Assembly: GCA_964461715.1 (NCBI GenBank)
Contig: CAYWVR010000012.1
Span: forward strand, 1-64,000
Direction: 5' to 3'
DNA length: 64,000 bases
From: CAYWVR01 sp964461715
GTDB lineage: Bacteria; Planctomycetota; Phycisphaerae; FEN-1346
Below, one piece after another: positions 6,479-15,881 of the stretch. How positions within the stretch are numbered: the first letter of the stretch is position 1; the number at the start of each line of letters is the position of its first letter. The notes below the pieces were generated by a model. The model was not told the origin of the DNA. It did no database searches and was given only the letters and a program-made list of their open reading frames with translations. The translations under genes were made by a program, and so were the position numbers.

Positions 6479-8712
6479 TGCCCGACCCCTGGACGATCGT
6501 CGAGGACGGCTTCGACCCGGAGACGAGCCGCGCGTATGAGGGCCTGTTCACGCAAGGGTCGGGATACCTGCACGTCCGCGGGAGCCTGGAGGAGCACCTG
6601 GCGGGGGCCCCGCAGAACGTCGACTACGACCGCCGCCCCGCCAACACGACCGCCGAACGATTCGCGGCGACGAAGGCGAAGTGGGGCACGTACGTCCCCG
6701 GCGTCTTCGGGCCGCACCCCCACCTGAAGCGCGAGATGGTGAACCTCCCGTGGCCCCTCGACCTCGTCCCGACGGTCGACGGCGAGCGGCTCGACGTCGA
6801 GACGTCTCGCATCGAGCTCTACCGCCGCACGCTCCGCCTCCGCGACGCGCGGCTGGTGCGAACGCTGACTTGGGCCACGAAGAGCGGGCCGCGGATCAAG
6901 GTCGCCTTCGAGCGCTTCGCCAGTGCCGCGCGCCCGCACTTCCTCCTCCAGCGGATGACGCTGGCCTCCGACCGCGAGGTGTCGGTCACGGTCTCCGGCG
7001 GCATCGACGCCGACGTCCGCACCAACGGGCACGATCACTTCACCGCGGTCTCGGCTTCGCCGGACGGCACCGACGGCGTGCGCTGCGTCGTCCGCACGGA
7101 CGGCGGCGACGAGGTGACCATGCTTTCGAGGCTCGCGTGCGACGGAGCGTTGTGGACGGCCGAGACGGGCCCCCGCGCGGCGCGCCGCATCGCGACACGG
7201 ACGGTCTCCGCGGGCGGGTCCGTCACCGTCGAGAAGCGCACGGCCGTCGTGACCAGCCGCGACCTCGAGCCGATCCGGCCCGAGCAGGTCCTGGCCGAGG
7301 CGGCCGGCAAAACATGGGACACGCTCCTCGCCGAGCATGCCGCGGTGTGGGAGGCGCGGTGGGAGGCGTCGGACGTCGTCATCGAGGGCGACCCCGCGTC
7401 GCAGGCGGCCATCCGGGCGAGCGTCTATCACCTCTTGCGGACCCCCGCGCGGGGCGACCCGCGGGTCGCGGTCGGGGCGAAGGGCTTCGCGGGCGAGGCG
7501 TACCGCGGTCAGTTCTTCTGGGATACCGAGATGTATCTCATTCCGTTCCATCTCTACACCCACCCGCCCGCCGCGCGGCCGCTCGCGGAGTTTCGCATCC
7601 GGACGCTCCCGGCGGCCCGGGCCCTGGCCACCCGCTTCGGCTACCCCGGGGCCCGCTACCCCTGGCAGACCGACACCCGGGGCGAGGAGTGCGGCGCCCA
7701 GTGGCAGTACACCGACCTCGAAGTCCACGTCACCGCCGCCGTCGCCTATGGCCTCGCGCACCTGGCGGCCGCGACCGGGGACGCGGGGTTCCTCGACGGT
7801 CCGGCGGCGGAGGTCCTCGCCGAGACGGCCCGGTACTGGATGGATCGCCTCGATGTGCGGCCCGGCGAGGACCGGCCGAGCCTGCTGGGGGTCATGGGCC
7901 CGGACGAATACACGCCGCTTGTCTCGAACAATGCGTACACGAATCGCCTGGCCGCCTTCGCTCTCGCCCTCGCCGCCCGACACGGGGGCGCCGCCGGCGC
8001 GACGGAGGAGGAGCGTGCGGCGTGGGCCGCCGCGGCCGAGGCCCTGCCCGTGCGTCCCGGCCCGGACGGCCTCGTGCTCCAGTGCGTCGAGTGGCCGCGC
8101 CTGGCCGAGCCGGACTTCGACCGGTTCTGGACGGACCGCTCCCAGCCCTTCGCCCGGTTCGTCTCCCGGGAGCGGCTCTACCGGACCCGCTGCCTCAAGC
8201 AGGCCGACGTCCTCATGCTCATGATGCTTTTCCCGGACGAGTTCACGGACGCCGAGGTCGGAAAGGCATGGGACACGTATCTCCCCGTGACGACGCACGA
8301 CTCGTCGCTCTCGGCGTCGATCCACGCGATCGTCGCGCTTCGGCTCGGTCGGGTGGAGACGGCGTACGACTTCTGGCGCGCGAGCGCCTTCCAGGACCTC
8401 GACGTCGCCGGCGGCGGCGCGGCCGAGGGGGTCCACATCGCGGGGTGCGGCGGGAACTGGCAGGTCTGCGTCCTCGGATTCGCGGGGATGCGCACCGCCC
8501 TCCAGGCGGACCGGTTGACGCTCCGTCCGCACCTCCCGCCCGCGTGGACGCGCCTCGCCTTCCCCGTCGTCTGGCGCGGCACGCGGGTCCACGTCGAGGT
8601 CACGCGCGAGGAGACGACGGTGGCGAACCGCGGGACCGAGGCGCTGGAGGTGGAGGTGAACGGGATCAGGAAGGCGGTGGCGCCGGCCGCGTCGGAGACG
8701 TTCGCGCCGTAG
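6478..8712 (+). CDS. GH65-family glycoside hydrolase/phosphorylase (kojibiose/trehalose/maltose phosphorylase type)
   Basis: 744 residues, the usual length of GH65. After the N-terminal beta-sandwich the alpha/alpha barrel carries family landmarks: FFWDTEMYLIPFHLYTHPP, FGYPGARYPWQTDTRGEECG, DLEVHVTAAVAYG, VMGPDEYTPLVSNNAYTN and KQADVLMLMMLFP. The family cleaves alpha-glucosides by phosphorolysis or hydrolysis; the linkage cannot be read from the sequence. No signal peptide with the ATG at 6478, so probably cytosolic. An in-frame ATG at 6256 would add 74 low-complexity residues that do not resemble the family and was rejected. The ATG overlaps the stop of a small upstream frame. It converges on the gene ending at 8666, overlapping it by 47 bases. 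Confidence 0.9.
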   Translation: MPDPWTIVEDGFDPETSRAYEGLFTQGSGYLHVRGSLEEHLAGAPQNVDYDRRPANTTAERFAATKAKWGTYVPGVFGPHPHLKREMVNLPWPLDLVPTVDGERLDVETSRIELYRRTLRLRDARLVRTLTWATKSGPRIKVAFERFASAARPHFLLQRMTLASDREVSVTVSGGIDADVRTNGHDHFTAVSASPDGTDGVRCVVRTDGGDEVTMLSRLACDGALWTAETGPRAARRIATRTVSAGGSVTVEKRTAVVTSRDLEPIRPEQVLAEAAGKTWDTLLAEHAAVWEARWEASDVVIEGDPASQAAIRASVYHLLRTPARGDPRVAVGAKGFAGEAYRGQFFWDTEMYLIPFHLYTHPPAARPLAEFRIRTLPAARALATRFGYPGARYPWQTDTRGEECGAQWQYTDLEVHVTAAVAYGLAHLAAATGDAGFLDGPAAEVLAETARYWMDRLDVRPGEDRPSLLGVMGPDEYTPLVSNNAYTNRLAAFALALAARHGGAAGATEEERAAWAAAAEALPVRPGPDGLVLQCVEWPRLAEPDFDRFWTDRSQPFARFVSRERLYRTRCLKQADVLMLMMLFPDEFTDAEVGKAWDTYLPVTTHDSSLSASIHAIVALRLGRVETAYDFWRASAFQDLDVAGGGAAEGVHIAGCGGNWQVCVLGFAGMRTALQADRLTLRPHLPPAWTRLAFPVVWRGTRVHVEVTREETTVANRGTEALEVEVNGIRKAVAPAASETFAP

Positions 8713-9529
8713 CCGCGCGAATCTTCGCGAGCGCCTCGCGGGCCGCCTCGGCAAGGGGCGCCGGGCCTTCCTCGACGAGGCGTTCCAGGGGCGGCACGGC
8801 CTTCGCGTCGCGAAGGTCGCCGAGAGACTCGACCAGGAAGAGCCGCATGGGCCCGCTTTGAATCCCGGGCCATGCCGCCAGGATCGCGCGGGCGGCCCGC
8901 GGCTCGCGGAGACGCGCGAGCATCCGGGCCGCCCAGACGCGCCGGCCCTCGTCGCGCCTCGGGTCGCCGAGGATCGCGAGGTACTCCCCCACCGTCCGCT
9001 CATACGCCGCCCGCTCCTCGGCCAGGTTCTCCTCCAGGGCCGCGACCTGGGCCTCGGTGATCCCGGCCAGGGACCGGGCCTCGGCGAGCGCCTCGGTGGC
9101 CTCGGTCACCGTCGTCTCGGACGCCCCGGATTCCTGGAGCTTCTCGATCTTCTTTTGGGCGCGGCGAACGGCGGCCTGCTGGTCGGCGAGGCGGTCGCGG
9201 GTCTTGGCGAGGCGACTCTCGGTGTCCTCGAGGAACCCGCCGGGCAGGCGGCCCTGCTCGTCGCGGAGCGGCTCGCGCCACCGGGCCCCCCACGTCTCCT
9301 GGACCTTTTCGATGGCGGTCTTGGCCCGGGCGGCACATCGGGCCAGCTCCTCGACGAGCGCGTCGCGTGCCTCGCCCCGCGCCTCGGCCAATTTCGTCTC
9401 CAGCGCCAGGCACCGCGCGTTCGTTGCGCGGAGCGTCTCCACCCACTCGGCCGGCGTCTTCGAGGCTTCGGTGCCGGGCGAGGCGGCGGCCAGCAGCACG
9501 GCAAGGGCGAGGGCAAGCGTCACGGCCAT
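8666..9529 (-). CDS. Exported coiled-coil protein with C-terminal HEAT-like repeats
   Basis: 287 residues. A Sec signal peptide (MAVTLALALAVLLAAASPGTEA) is followed by a long charged helical region rich in Glu, Arg, Lys and Ala (about 30-190, predicted coiled coil). The C-terminus has two HEAT-like units (RVWAARMLARLREPRAARAI and LVESLGDLRDAKAVPPLERL). No enzymatic motif is seen; a periplasmic scaffold role is a guess. The 3' end overlaps the GH65 coding region tail-to-tail by 47 bases, and the last 15 residues are low-complexity, so the natural end could have been extended by loss of an earlier stop. On the minus strand a TATAAT at 9559-9554 lies 24 bases above the start codon and may be its -10 box. 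Confidence 0.75.
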   Translation of the reverse strand: MAVTLALALAVLLAAASPGTEASKTPAEWVETLRATNARCLALETKLAEARGEARDALVEELARCAARAKTAIEKVQETWGARWREPLRDEQGRLPGGFLEDTESRLAKTRDRLADQQAAVRRAQKKIEKLQESGASETTVTEATEALAEARSLAGITEAQVAALEENLAEERAAYERTVGEYLAILGDPRRDEGRRVWAARMLARLREPRAARAILAAWPGIQSGPMRLFLVESLGDLRDAKAVPPLERLVEEGPAPLAEAAREALAKIRAATARTSPTRPAPPPS

Positions 9530-9668
9530 GGCTCCCTATCGGCGGACACGCTGATTATAGCATCCCCGAGCCGCGTCTTGTAGAATGCGCGGGACCGGCG
9601 CGGCCGGGCGGCATTCGAGAATCGGACCCAGGCCGTCGGGTCGGGCCTATCCGGGAAGGGAGAGGACG

Positions 9669-10697
9669 ATGCGGATGTTGGCGGCAGGGATGCTCGTGGG
9701 TCTGGTGGCGATGGCGGCCGCCGGGGCCGACAACGTCGTGGCCGTCAATCCGGAGGAAGCCGGGCCCGACTATGCCGTCCAAGGCGAGTACGAGGGGACG
9801 GCGGGCGAAGCGAAGCTTGGCGTCCAGGTCATCGCGCTGGGCGACGGCCACGTCCAGGCCGTCTTCCTCCCGGGCGGGCTGCCGGGAGCCGGGTGGAACG
9901 AGAAGGAGAGAAGGCTCCTCCAGGGCCGGGTCGAGGGCGGCAAGGTCGCCCTCGCGCCGGCGGAGGGGAACCGGACCTACATGGGCAAGAAACCCGAGGA
10001 GTTCAGCGCCACCAAGAAGTTCCCGCCCGAGGGCCACAGGCCCTGGACCGCCGCCATCGAGGGCACAACGATCACCGGCAAGACCGCCGCCGGCACGCCC
10101 ATCGCCGCGAAGAAGGTCCTCCGCAGGAGCCCGACCCTCGGCCAGGCGCCGCCGGCGGGCGCGATCGTGCTGCTGGCGTATAAGGAAGGCGAAGCGCCGT
10201 CCCTGGAGGCGTGGACCAACGACAAGTGGAAGACCGACCCCGCCTGTGGCTGCATGCAGGTCGTCGCGAAGAGGGGCGGCACAAAGACGAAGGAGAAGAT
10301 CGAGGGGGGGTGGACGATGCACCTCGAGTTCAAGACGCCCTTCATGCCCTCGGCCCGAAGCCAGGGGCGCGGCAACAGCGGCGTGTTCCCTCCGGGCGGG
10401 CGCGAGATTCAGGTGCTCGATTCCTTCGGCCTCGAAGGGCTGCCCAACGAGTGCGGCGGCATCTACAAGAGTCATTCGCCGCGCGTCCCCATGTGCCTCC
10501 CGCCCCTTTCGTGGCAGACCTACGACGTCGAGTACCATCCGGCCGAGGGCGACGCCCCCGCCTGGTACAAGGTCGCGCATAACGGCGTCGTGATCCACGA
10601 GAAGCTCGAGCTCACGAAGGACGGGCCGGGGACGCTCAGCCTCCAGGACCACGGGAATCCGGTCTCGTATCGCAACATCTGGTTGGTGAAGAAATGA
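9669..10697 (+). CDS. Exported DUF1080 protein (3-keto-glycoside lyase/hydratase family)
   Basis: 342 residues. A signal peptide (MRMLAAGMLVGLVAMAAAGA) is followed by an N-terminal beta domain and a DUF1080 laminin-G-like fold, with WTMHLEFKTPFMPSARSQGR, GNSGVF, IQVLDSFGLEGLPNECGGIY and LSLQDHGNPVSYRNIWL. Members of this family cleave or hydrate 3-keto-glucosides. It is paralogous to the gene at 18449. Compared with that copy, the RGNSGVYIQ segment reads RGNSGVFPPGG here, which may alter the active-site edge. The start is supported by GGGAGAGG. Its stop overlaps the ATG of the next gene (ATGA), so the dehydrogenase at 10694 is translationally coupled to it. Confidence 0.9.
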   Translation: MRMLAAGMLVGLVAMAAAGADNVVAVNPEEAGPDYAVQGEYEGTAGEAKLGVQVIALGDGHVQAVFLPGGLPGAGWNEKERRLLQGRVEGGKVALAPAEGNRTYMGKKPEEFSATKKFPPEGHRPWTAAIEGTTITGKTAAGTPIAAKKVLRRSPTLGQAPPAGAIVLLAYKEGEAPSLEAWTNDKWKTDPACGCMQVVAKRGGTKTKEKIEGGWTMHLEFKTPFMPSARSQGRGNSGVFPPGGREIQVLDSFGLEGLPNECGGIYKSHSPRVPMCLPPLSWQTYDVEYHPAEGDAPAWYKVAHNGVVIHEKLELTKDGPGTLSLQDHGNPVSYRNIWLVKK

Positions 10698-11992
10698 CAT
10701 CCGCGGGCCGCCCCCTTTCCCGTCGGAGCTTTCTCGCCGGGGCCGCCTCGGCGGCCGGGGCGTGGGCGCTCGCGCCGGGTCTTCGGGCCGCGCCGGGCCC
10801 GGCGAAGCCGGACACCCTGAACGTCGCGCTCATCGGGGCGGGGCTTCATGGGCGGGACCTCCTGACCCACGCCCTCCCGCTCCCCGGCGTCCGCTTCCGG
10901 GCCGTCTGCGACATCTGGCCCCGGGCCCGCACCTACGCCATCCGCCGCCTCCGCGCCTACAAGCACGAGGCGACCGGCTACGAGGATTACCGGGCGATGC
11001 TCGCCGCCGAGCGGGACCTCGACGCGGCCATCGTCGCGACGCCCGACTGGGTACACGCCGAACAGACGATCGCCTGCCTCGAGGCGGGCCTTCACGTCTA
11101 CTCGGAAAAGGAGATGGCCACCACGGTCGCGGATGCCCGGGCCATGGTCCGGACCGCGAGCAAGACCGGCAAGCTCCTCCAGGTCGGGCGCCAGCATCGC
11201 TCGAACCCGCGGTATCACCGTGCGCGGGCGCTCATCCGGGAGGAGAAGGCCCTCGGCCTCCTGACCCACGTCTCGGGCCACTGGCACGGCCACAAGCGGG
11301 TCCGCGTCGGCTGGCCGGAGGGGTCCGCGCTGCCGAAGGCCGTCCTCGACCGCTACGGCTACGGAACCATGGAGCGGCTGAGGAACTGGCGCTGGATCGA
11401 GGCCTACTCCGCCGGGCCCATCGCGAACCTCGGCAGCCACCAGGTCGACGTCTTCAACTGGCTGGTCGGCGGGCCCCCGCGCGCGGTTTTCGCGAGCGCC
11501 GGGCTCGATACGTACGACTTCTTCGAGTGGTACGACAACCTCGCGTGCGTGTGGGAATGGGAGCGTCCCGCCCCGGGCGGCGGGACGAGGGTCGTGCGCG
11601 GGACGTACGAAATCGCCAATACGACCGACGCCCTCGGGTTCCTCGAGCGTTTCATCGGCGACGCGGGGACGCTCGAAATCTCCGAGGACGCCTCGCGCGG
11701 GGGCCTCTGGCGAGAGACCTCGGCCCCGCTCGCCGCATGGGAGAAGCCGCTCAAGGAGGTCCCCGACACCGAGCCCGCGACGCGGGCCTACGGTCCGATC
11801 CCGGAGCCCGAGGACGGGCGGACCGTCTACACCCTTCACCTCGCGAACTTTTTCGATTCCGTCCGCGGCTGGGCCACCCTCGCCTGCCCCGGCGAGACGG
11901 CCTTCACGACGACCGCGTGCGTCCTCAAGGTCAACGAAGCGATCCGCGCGGGGCGGCGGCTGAGTTTCTCGCAGGAGGACTTCACCGCGTGA
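10694..11992 (+). CDS. Tat-exported Gfo/Idh/MocA-family dehydrogenase
   Basis: 432 residues. The twin-arginine signal LSRRSFLAGAASAAGAWALA is followed by a Rossmann domain (VALIGAGLHGRDLL, CDIWPRA, AAIVATPDWVHAEQTIACLEAGLHVYSEKEM) and the C-terminal alpha/beta substrate domain (GSHQVDVFNWLVGG). The EKEM motif replaces the common EKP, yet keeps the catalytic Lys. NAD(P)-linked oxidation of a sugar or glycoside hydroxyl is the family activity. The Tat signal implies folding with the cofactor bound before export. It is the closest relative within the window of the gene at 23231 (shared PGVRF.AVCDIWP, YEDYR.ML). The start overlaps the upstream stop. Confidence 0.93.
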   Translation: MTSAGRPLSRRSFLAGAASAAGAWALAPGLRAAPGPAKPDTLNVALIGAGLHGRDLLTHALPLPGVRFRAVCDIWPRARTYAIRRLRAYKHEATGYEDYRAMLAAERDLDAAIVATPDWVHAEQTIACLEAGLHVYSEKEMATTVADARAMVRTASKTGKLLQVGRQHRSNPRYHRARALIREEKALGLLTHVSGHWHGHKRVRVGWPEGSALPKAVLDRYGYGTMERLRNWRWIEAYSAGPIANLGSHQVDVFNWLVGGPPRAVFASAGLDTYDFFEWYDNLACVWEWERPAPGGGTRVVRGTYEIANTTDALGFLERFIGDAGTLEISEDASRGGLWRETSAPLAAWEKPLKEVPDTEPATRAYGPIPEPEDGRTVYTLHLANFFDSVRGWATLACPGETAFTTTACVLKVNEAIRAGRRLSFSQEDFTA

Positions 11993-12081
11993 CCCCGCGT
12001 CCGGCTCAACGTGCCGCCTTGTACCCAGGACCTCGCCCTCGCGCTGCGTCGCGCGGGGCCTTGAAGGAAGGAGATTTGACG

Positions 12082-12999
12082 ATGAGACAGGGCCTTTCGG
12101 CCGTCGTGCTGGCACTCGCCCTCGCCGCCCCCGCGTGGGCCGGTCAAGGGTTCGAATGGAAGGAGATCGAGGGGGGGCGTCTAGAGCTGACGCTCGACTC
12201 CAAGCCGGTCCTCCGGCATATGCACGCCTTCGACACCTCGACGCCCGAGCGGGCCCACGAGACGTACAAGGTCTACACGCACGTGATCGACCCCGCCACG
12301 GGCGAGCCCATCACCAAGGGCGCCGGCGGCCGCTACACCCATCACCGCGGCCTCTTTATCGGCTTCTCGAAGCTCGAGTACGATGGCGGAAAGAAGGGCG
12401 ACTGGTGGCACATGAAGGGCGTCCACATGGTCCACCGGAAGTTCCTCGAGAAGACCGCCGACGCCGACTCCGCCTCCTTCACCGAGCTCATCCACTGGGT
12501 CGACGGCGAGGGCGAGCCGGTCGTCATCGAGGAGCGGACCATCACCGTCCACCGGCGCCCCGAGCCGGTCCTCGCCCTGGTGGACTTCAGCTCGAAGCTC
12601 AAGGCCTCCCGAAGCGACGTGGTCCTCGCGGGAGACCCCGAGCACGCGGGCATGCAATACCGCGCGGCAAACGAGGTCAACGAGAACAAGTCCGCCCAGT
12701 ACGCATTCCCCGCCGAGGACACCGAGGTCAAGAAGGACCGCGACCTGCCGTGGGCGGGCCTCGAGTATCGCCTGGGCGACCGCACCTACCACGTCCAGCA
12801 CATGAATCACCCCGAGAACCCGAAGGGCACCCTCTACTCGGCCTACCGCCCCTACGGCCGCTTCGGGGCCTACGCGAAGACGGAAGTCAAGCAGGGCGAG
12901 TCCGTGACGATGCGGTATCGCCTTCGGATCGCGCGCGGCCCGATGCCGCAGCGCGAGACGATGCAAGAGAAGTACGAGACGTACGCGAAGGGGGAGTGA
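12082..12999 (+). CDS. PmoA-like DUF6807 exported protein
   Basis: 305 residues with a clear signal peptide (MRQGLSAVVLALALAAPAWA). The body matches the PmoA/DUF6807 beta-sandwich: RYTHHRGLFIGFSKLEYDG, WWHMKGVHMVHRKFL, LPWAGLEYRL, and HMNHPENPKGTLYSAYRPYGRFGAY near the end. Members occur in planctomycete and Bacteroidota sugar loci, often beside Gfo/Idh proteins; the substrate is unknown. The His-rich TYKVYTHVIDP and YTHHRG segments could bind metal or sugar. The start is supported by GGAAGGAG. Third gene of the 9669-12999 unit, 89 bases after the dehydrogenase. Confidence 0.88.
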   Translation: MRQGLSAVVLALALAAPAWAGQGFEWKEIEGGRLELTLDSKPVLRHMHAFDTSTPERAHETYKVYTHVIDPATGEPITKGAGGRYTHHRGLFIGFSKLEYDGGKKGDWWHMKGVHMVHRKFLEKTADADSASFTELIHWVDGEGEPVVIEERTITVHRRPEPVLALVDFSSKLKASRSDVVLAGDPEHAGMQYRAANEVNENKSAQYAFPAEDTEVKKDRDLPWAGLEYRLGDRTYHVQHMNHPENPKGTLYSAYRPYGRFGAYAKTEVKQGESVTMRYRLRIARGPMPQRETMQEKYETYAKGE

Positions 13000-13047
13000 G
13001 GGGAGCCCGGGTGCGGGTCCGCCGGCACAGCGTTGGGGCGCCGCCCC

Positions 13048-14529
13048 CTACCCTCCCTCCCCGCCGCCGAAGAGGGCCTGGAAGAAGGCCTTCATGCCCT
13101 CGATATAGGGCCCCTGGGTCGCGTAGACGAGGTAGGCGAGCGTCGCGAGGATCGCCAGGCCCATCCCCAGGTTCCAGAGCACGCGCTTCGCTCCCCGCGG
13201 CATGGCGTCGCCGAGGTACGCCCGGCGGTTGTGCAGGACGAAGAACCCGATGTAGGCGATGGGCAACATCAGGCCGCACACCGCGCTCGTCCACACGGCC
13301 ACGTAGAACCCCATCGTCTTCCAGACGACGACGCCGAGCATCCCCGGCGCCGGGATCAGGCACGCCAGCTTGTACTTCCAGCCCTTCGGCTCCACGTCGA
13401 AGATCTCGCATGCTGCGAACCCCGCCACGATCATGTGCGTCGTGATCGACGAGAGGACCATCCCCAGGATGCCGAGCCCGAAGATGTAATGACCGACGGT
13501 CGTGCCCACGCCCGCCCGGGCGATCATCGAGGCCGCGTCGACCGGCTTGATCTGGCCCTCGACCGGGTAGATGGTACACGCCGCCGCAATGGCCATCAGG
13601 CTCGTGGCGATGGCGAAGGGGATGAGCATGCCCGTGACGAGGTCGAACCGGGCCAGGCCGCGGTGCGCCGGTCCCCACCGCCGCGCCAGCAGGGAGTACG
13701 GGAAAAGGAACGTCATGTTGATGCCCACCGCGGCCCCGAACGCGCCGAGGACGGCCCCCACGCCCTTCGCATCGGTCGGGATGTGCAGAGGCAGGAACCC
13801 CTTGGCCACCTCGCCCCATGGGATGTCGCCCTTCCACGCCGCCCGCACGACCACCACCAGGAACGAGGCGATGATGACCCAGACCATGGCCTTGAGGGCC
13901 CGTTCATAGAGCCGGATGCCCTTCCAGCCGGCCCCGTAGTTCCATGTGATGATCGTCGAGAGGACGAGGATCACCGCCCCGATCCCGAGCATCATCGCCG
14001 TGTGGGCCCCGCCGGTCGGGGCGTAGCCCGTGCCGGTCTTGATCATGTCCTCGGCCATCCCCGCCGCCAGGCCGTACTGGGGAAAATGCCAGATGACCGT
14101 GGCGACGAGGCTGGCGATGGCCCAGGCCCACGCGACGGCGGGCGTGACGAACCGCTTCATCGCCCCGAACGGGCGCGCCCCCGTCGAGAGCGTCTGGTAG
14201 CTCATTGCCGAGAGCATGATGATCCCGAGGACCATGGCGATGGGCTGGACCCAGAGGAGCTTGTAGCCGAACAGGGCCCCGATCGTCAGACTCGATGCCG
14301 CGCTACCCCCGCCGAGGGTCATCGCGCTCTGGAGCCACCCGGGACCCGTCATCCGCGCATACCCGGCCCACCGCGCCGGCGCCGGCTTCTGCGCCAACTC
14401 CGCGAGGTGGGCCTCCTCCTCCGCCAGCACCGCCGCGTCCTTCGCCGTCACCATCGGCAGCCCGTGCTCGAGGATCGCGCCCTCCGGGCCGGCGCCGCCC
14501 GCGGGCCGCTCGGGTCCCGTCTCACTCAT
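13048..14529 (-). CDS. NRAMP-fold membrane transporter without the metal-binding motifs
   Basis: 493 residues with about eleven membrane segments. The first helix reads MTGPGWLQSAMTLGGGSAASS and continues into IGALFGYKLLWVQPIAMVLG, clearly NRAMP-like, but the DPGN metal motif is replaced by GGGS. The helix-6 region (AAVGINMTFLFPYSLLARRWG) lacks the MPH motif. It is therefore unlikely to move Mn or Fe by the standard mechanism and may carry another ion or an organic solute. The start at 14529 is supported by AAGGAG six bases upstream. It overlaps the stop of the UroD-like gene (ATGA), forming a coupled pair. It converges on the DUF6807 gene across 48 bases. Confidence 0.85.
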   Translation of the reverse strand: MSETGPERPAGGAGPEGAILEHGLPMVTAKDAAVLAEEEAHLAELAQKPAPARWAGYARMTGPGWLQSAMTLGGGSAASSLTIGALFGYKLLWVQPIAMVLGIIMLSAMSYQTLSTGARPFGAMKRFVTPAVAWAWAIASLVATVIWHFPQYGLAAGMAEDMIKTGTGYAPTGGAHTAMMLGIGAVILVLSTIITWNYGAGWKGIRLYERALKAMVWVIIASFLVVVVRAAWKGDIPWGEVAKGFLPLHIPTDAKGVGAVLGAFGAAVGINMTFLFPYSLLARRWGPAHRGLARFDLVTGMLIPFAIATSLMAIAAACTIYPVEGQIKPVDAASMIARAGVGTTVGHYIFGLGILGMVLSSITTHMIVAGFAACEIFDVEPKGWKYKLACLIPAPGMLGVVVWKTMGFYVAVWTSAVCGLMLPIAYIGFFVLHNRRAYLGDAMPRGAKRVLWNLGMGLAILATLAYLVYATQGPYIEGMKAFFQALFGGGEGG

Positions 14530-15608
14530 GCCGTGCTCCTTGGGCAAGGCCGCGACCGATGCTCCGTCCCGTAGCGGTGCGTCTCATCGTAGAACGCGGC
14601 CAGGTTCTCGAGGGGAACGTCGCCGGTGATCATGTTGCCGGCGGTGATCATGCATCCCCCGTCGGGGCGGTCGAATGTGTCCACCAGGTGCCGCACCTCG
14701 GCCCGCACCTCCTCGGGCGTGCCCTCCGGCAGGATCTTCTGAACGTCCATCCCGGCCCAGAAGGCGACCCGTCCGCCGAAGCGCTCCGCCACCGCCCGCT
14801 CGTCCATCGCGTACTTCTGCACCGGGTGAATGACGTCGAAACCGACCTCGATCAGCTCGTCGAGGAACATCCGGATGTCGCCGCACGTGTGCAGCCAGAC
14901 ATGCATGCCCGACTCGTGGGCCGCCGTCGCCAGCCGCCGGTACCGCTCCTTGAAAAACGTGCGGAAGACCTCCGGGCTGAACATCGGTCCCGTCTGCATG
15001 CCGATGTCGTCGGTGATCCAGACGGCGTCGGGGCCGATCTCGCGTCCCGCGCGGCGAATCCAGCCCTCGTAGAAGTCGGCCATCGCGTCGAGAAGGCGAT
15101 GGACGGGCCCCGGGTGCAGATGGAAATCCATGAGCGTCTCGGCCATGCCCCGCAGGCTCCAGAGCCGCTCGTAGAATCCGTACCACCAGTGAAAGACCGT
15201 GTAACGTCCCTGTGCGGCCTCCGCGACGCCCGCCTTCGTCGCCCCGCCGAGGGCCTCCGGTCGCGCGGCGTCGGGCCACGCGTCGAGGACCTCGTCGAGC
15301 TGGGCCCAGTCGGCGATCCCCCCGGCGGCATCGTGGCCCACCGACTCGGCCCGCTCGGGCGGCGGATGGGGGAGCCACGACCACCCTTCGAGGTAGTCCT
15401 CACGCGACGGATCGTCCCACACGGGCGGAATCCGCGGCTGGAACCAGTACGCGTCGCATGGGTACGCCGCGCGAAGCGCCTCGACCTCCCCGGCCCGGTC
15501 GCCGAACTCCCCGGGATCGTTCCACCGATGGATCATCATCGGAACGCGCACCGGCCCCCGATGCTCGACGGCCTTGACGACCTCCTCGCGCGGCAGCGCC
15601 GTTCGCAT
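14526..15608 (-). CDS. UroD-superfamily protein (methyltransferase MtaA/uroporphyrinogen decarboxylase-like)
   Basis: 360 residues. The TIM-barrel C-terminal half has DAVWITDDIGMQTGPMFSPE, FFKERYRRLATAAHESGMHVW, LHTCGDIRMFLDELIEVGFD and GRVAFWAGMDVQKILPEGTP, typical of UroD-like methylcobalamin-dependent methyltransferases, with HTCGD and a Cys in GGCMITAG as possible zinc ligands. Many such paralogues occur in Planctomycetota outside haem synthesis and their substrates are unknown; the absence of other haem genes here argues against a true HemE. First gene of a two-gene unit with the NRAMP-fold transporter, suggesting it processes what the transporter imports (inference). The 273-base gap to 15882 is a divergent promoter region containing short TCGGACC direct repeats. 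Confidence 0.85.
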   Translation of the reverse strand: MRTALPREEVVKAVEHRGPVRVPMMIHRWNDPGEFGDRAGEVEALRAAYPCDAYWFQPRIPPVWDDPSREDYLEGWSWLPHPPPERAESVGHDAAGGIADWAQLDEVLDAWPDAARPEALGGATKAGVAEAAQGRYTVFHWWYGFYERLWSLRGMAETLMDFHLHPGPVHRLLDAMADFYEGWIRRAGREIGPDAVWITDDIGMQTGPMFSPEVFRTFFKERYRRLATAAHESGMHVWLHTCGDIRMFLDELIEVGFDVIHPVQKYAMDERAVAERFGGRVAFWAGMDVQKILPEGTPEEVRAEVRHLVDTFDRPDGGCMITAGNMITGDVPLENLAAFYDETHRYGTEHRSRPCPRSTA

Positions 15609-15881
15609 GAGACGTGTCCTTTCCCGCCAACGTCGCCGCGATGATGACCAACCGACGGGCTAAGTTCAAGGAAAACCACGGCACCTGCGTCTTGCCGTTG
15701 TCGTTGCCGTTCGCTTCCGACCTCAACCCTCCTTGCTCGGACCTCGGACCTCACGGGTTGCGCCGTGCGCTTTTCCCGTGCACCCTGCCCCACCCCGTGC
15801 GATCATCGGCGAGGCGTCCCCCGGAATGGGGCGGAACCGGGGACGGGGGAGACGGTTTAAGGGCAAGATTGCGAGGACCCG

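Noticed and set aside
6025..9003. 992-codon minus-strand frame over the GH65 gene
   Set aside because: No recognisable domain and incompatible with the GH65 reading on the other strand.
14526..15608. Calling the UroD-like gene hemE
   Set aside because: The protein matches the wider methyltransferase-like superfamily, no other haem genes are near and it is coupled to a transporter.
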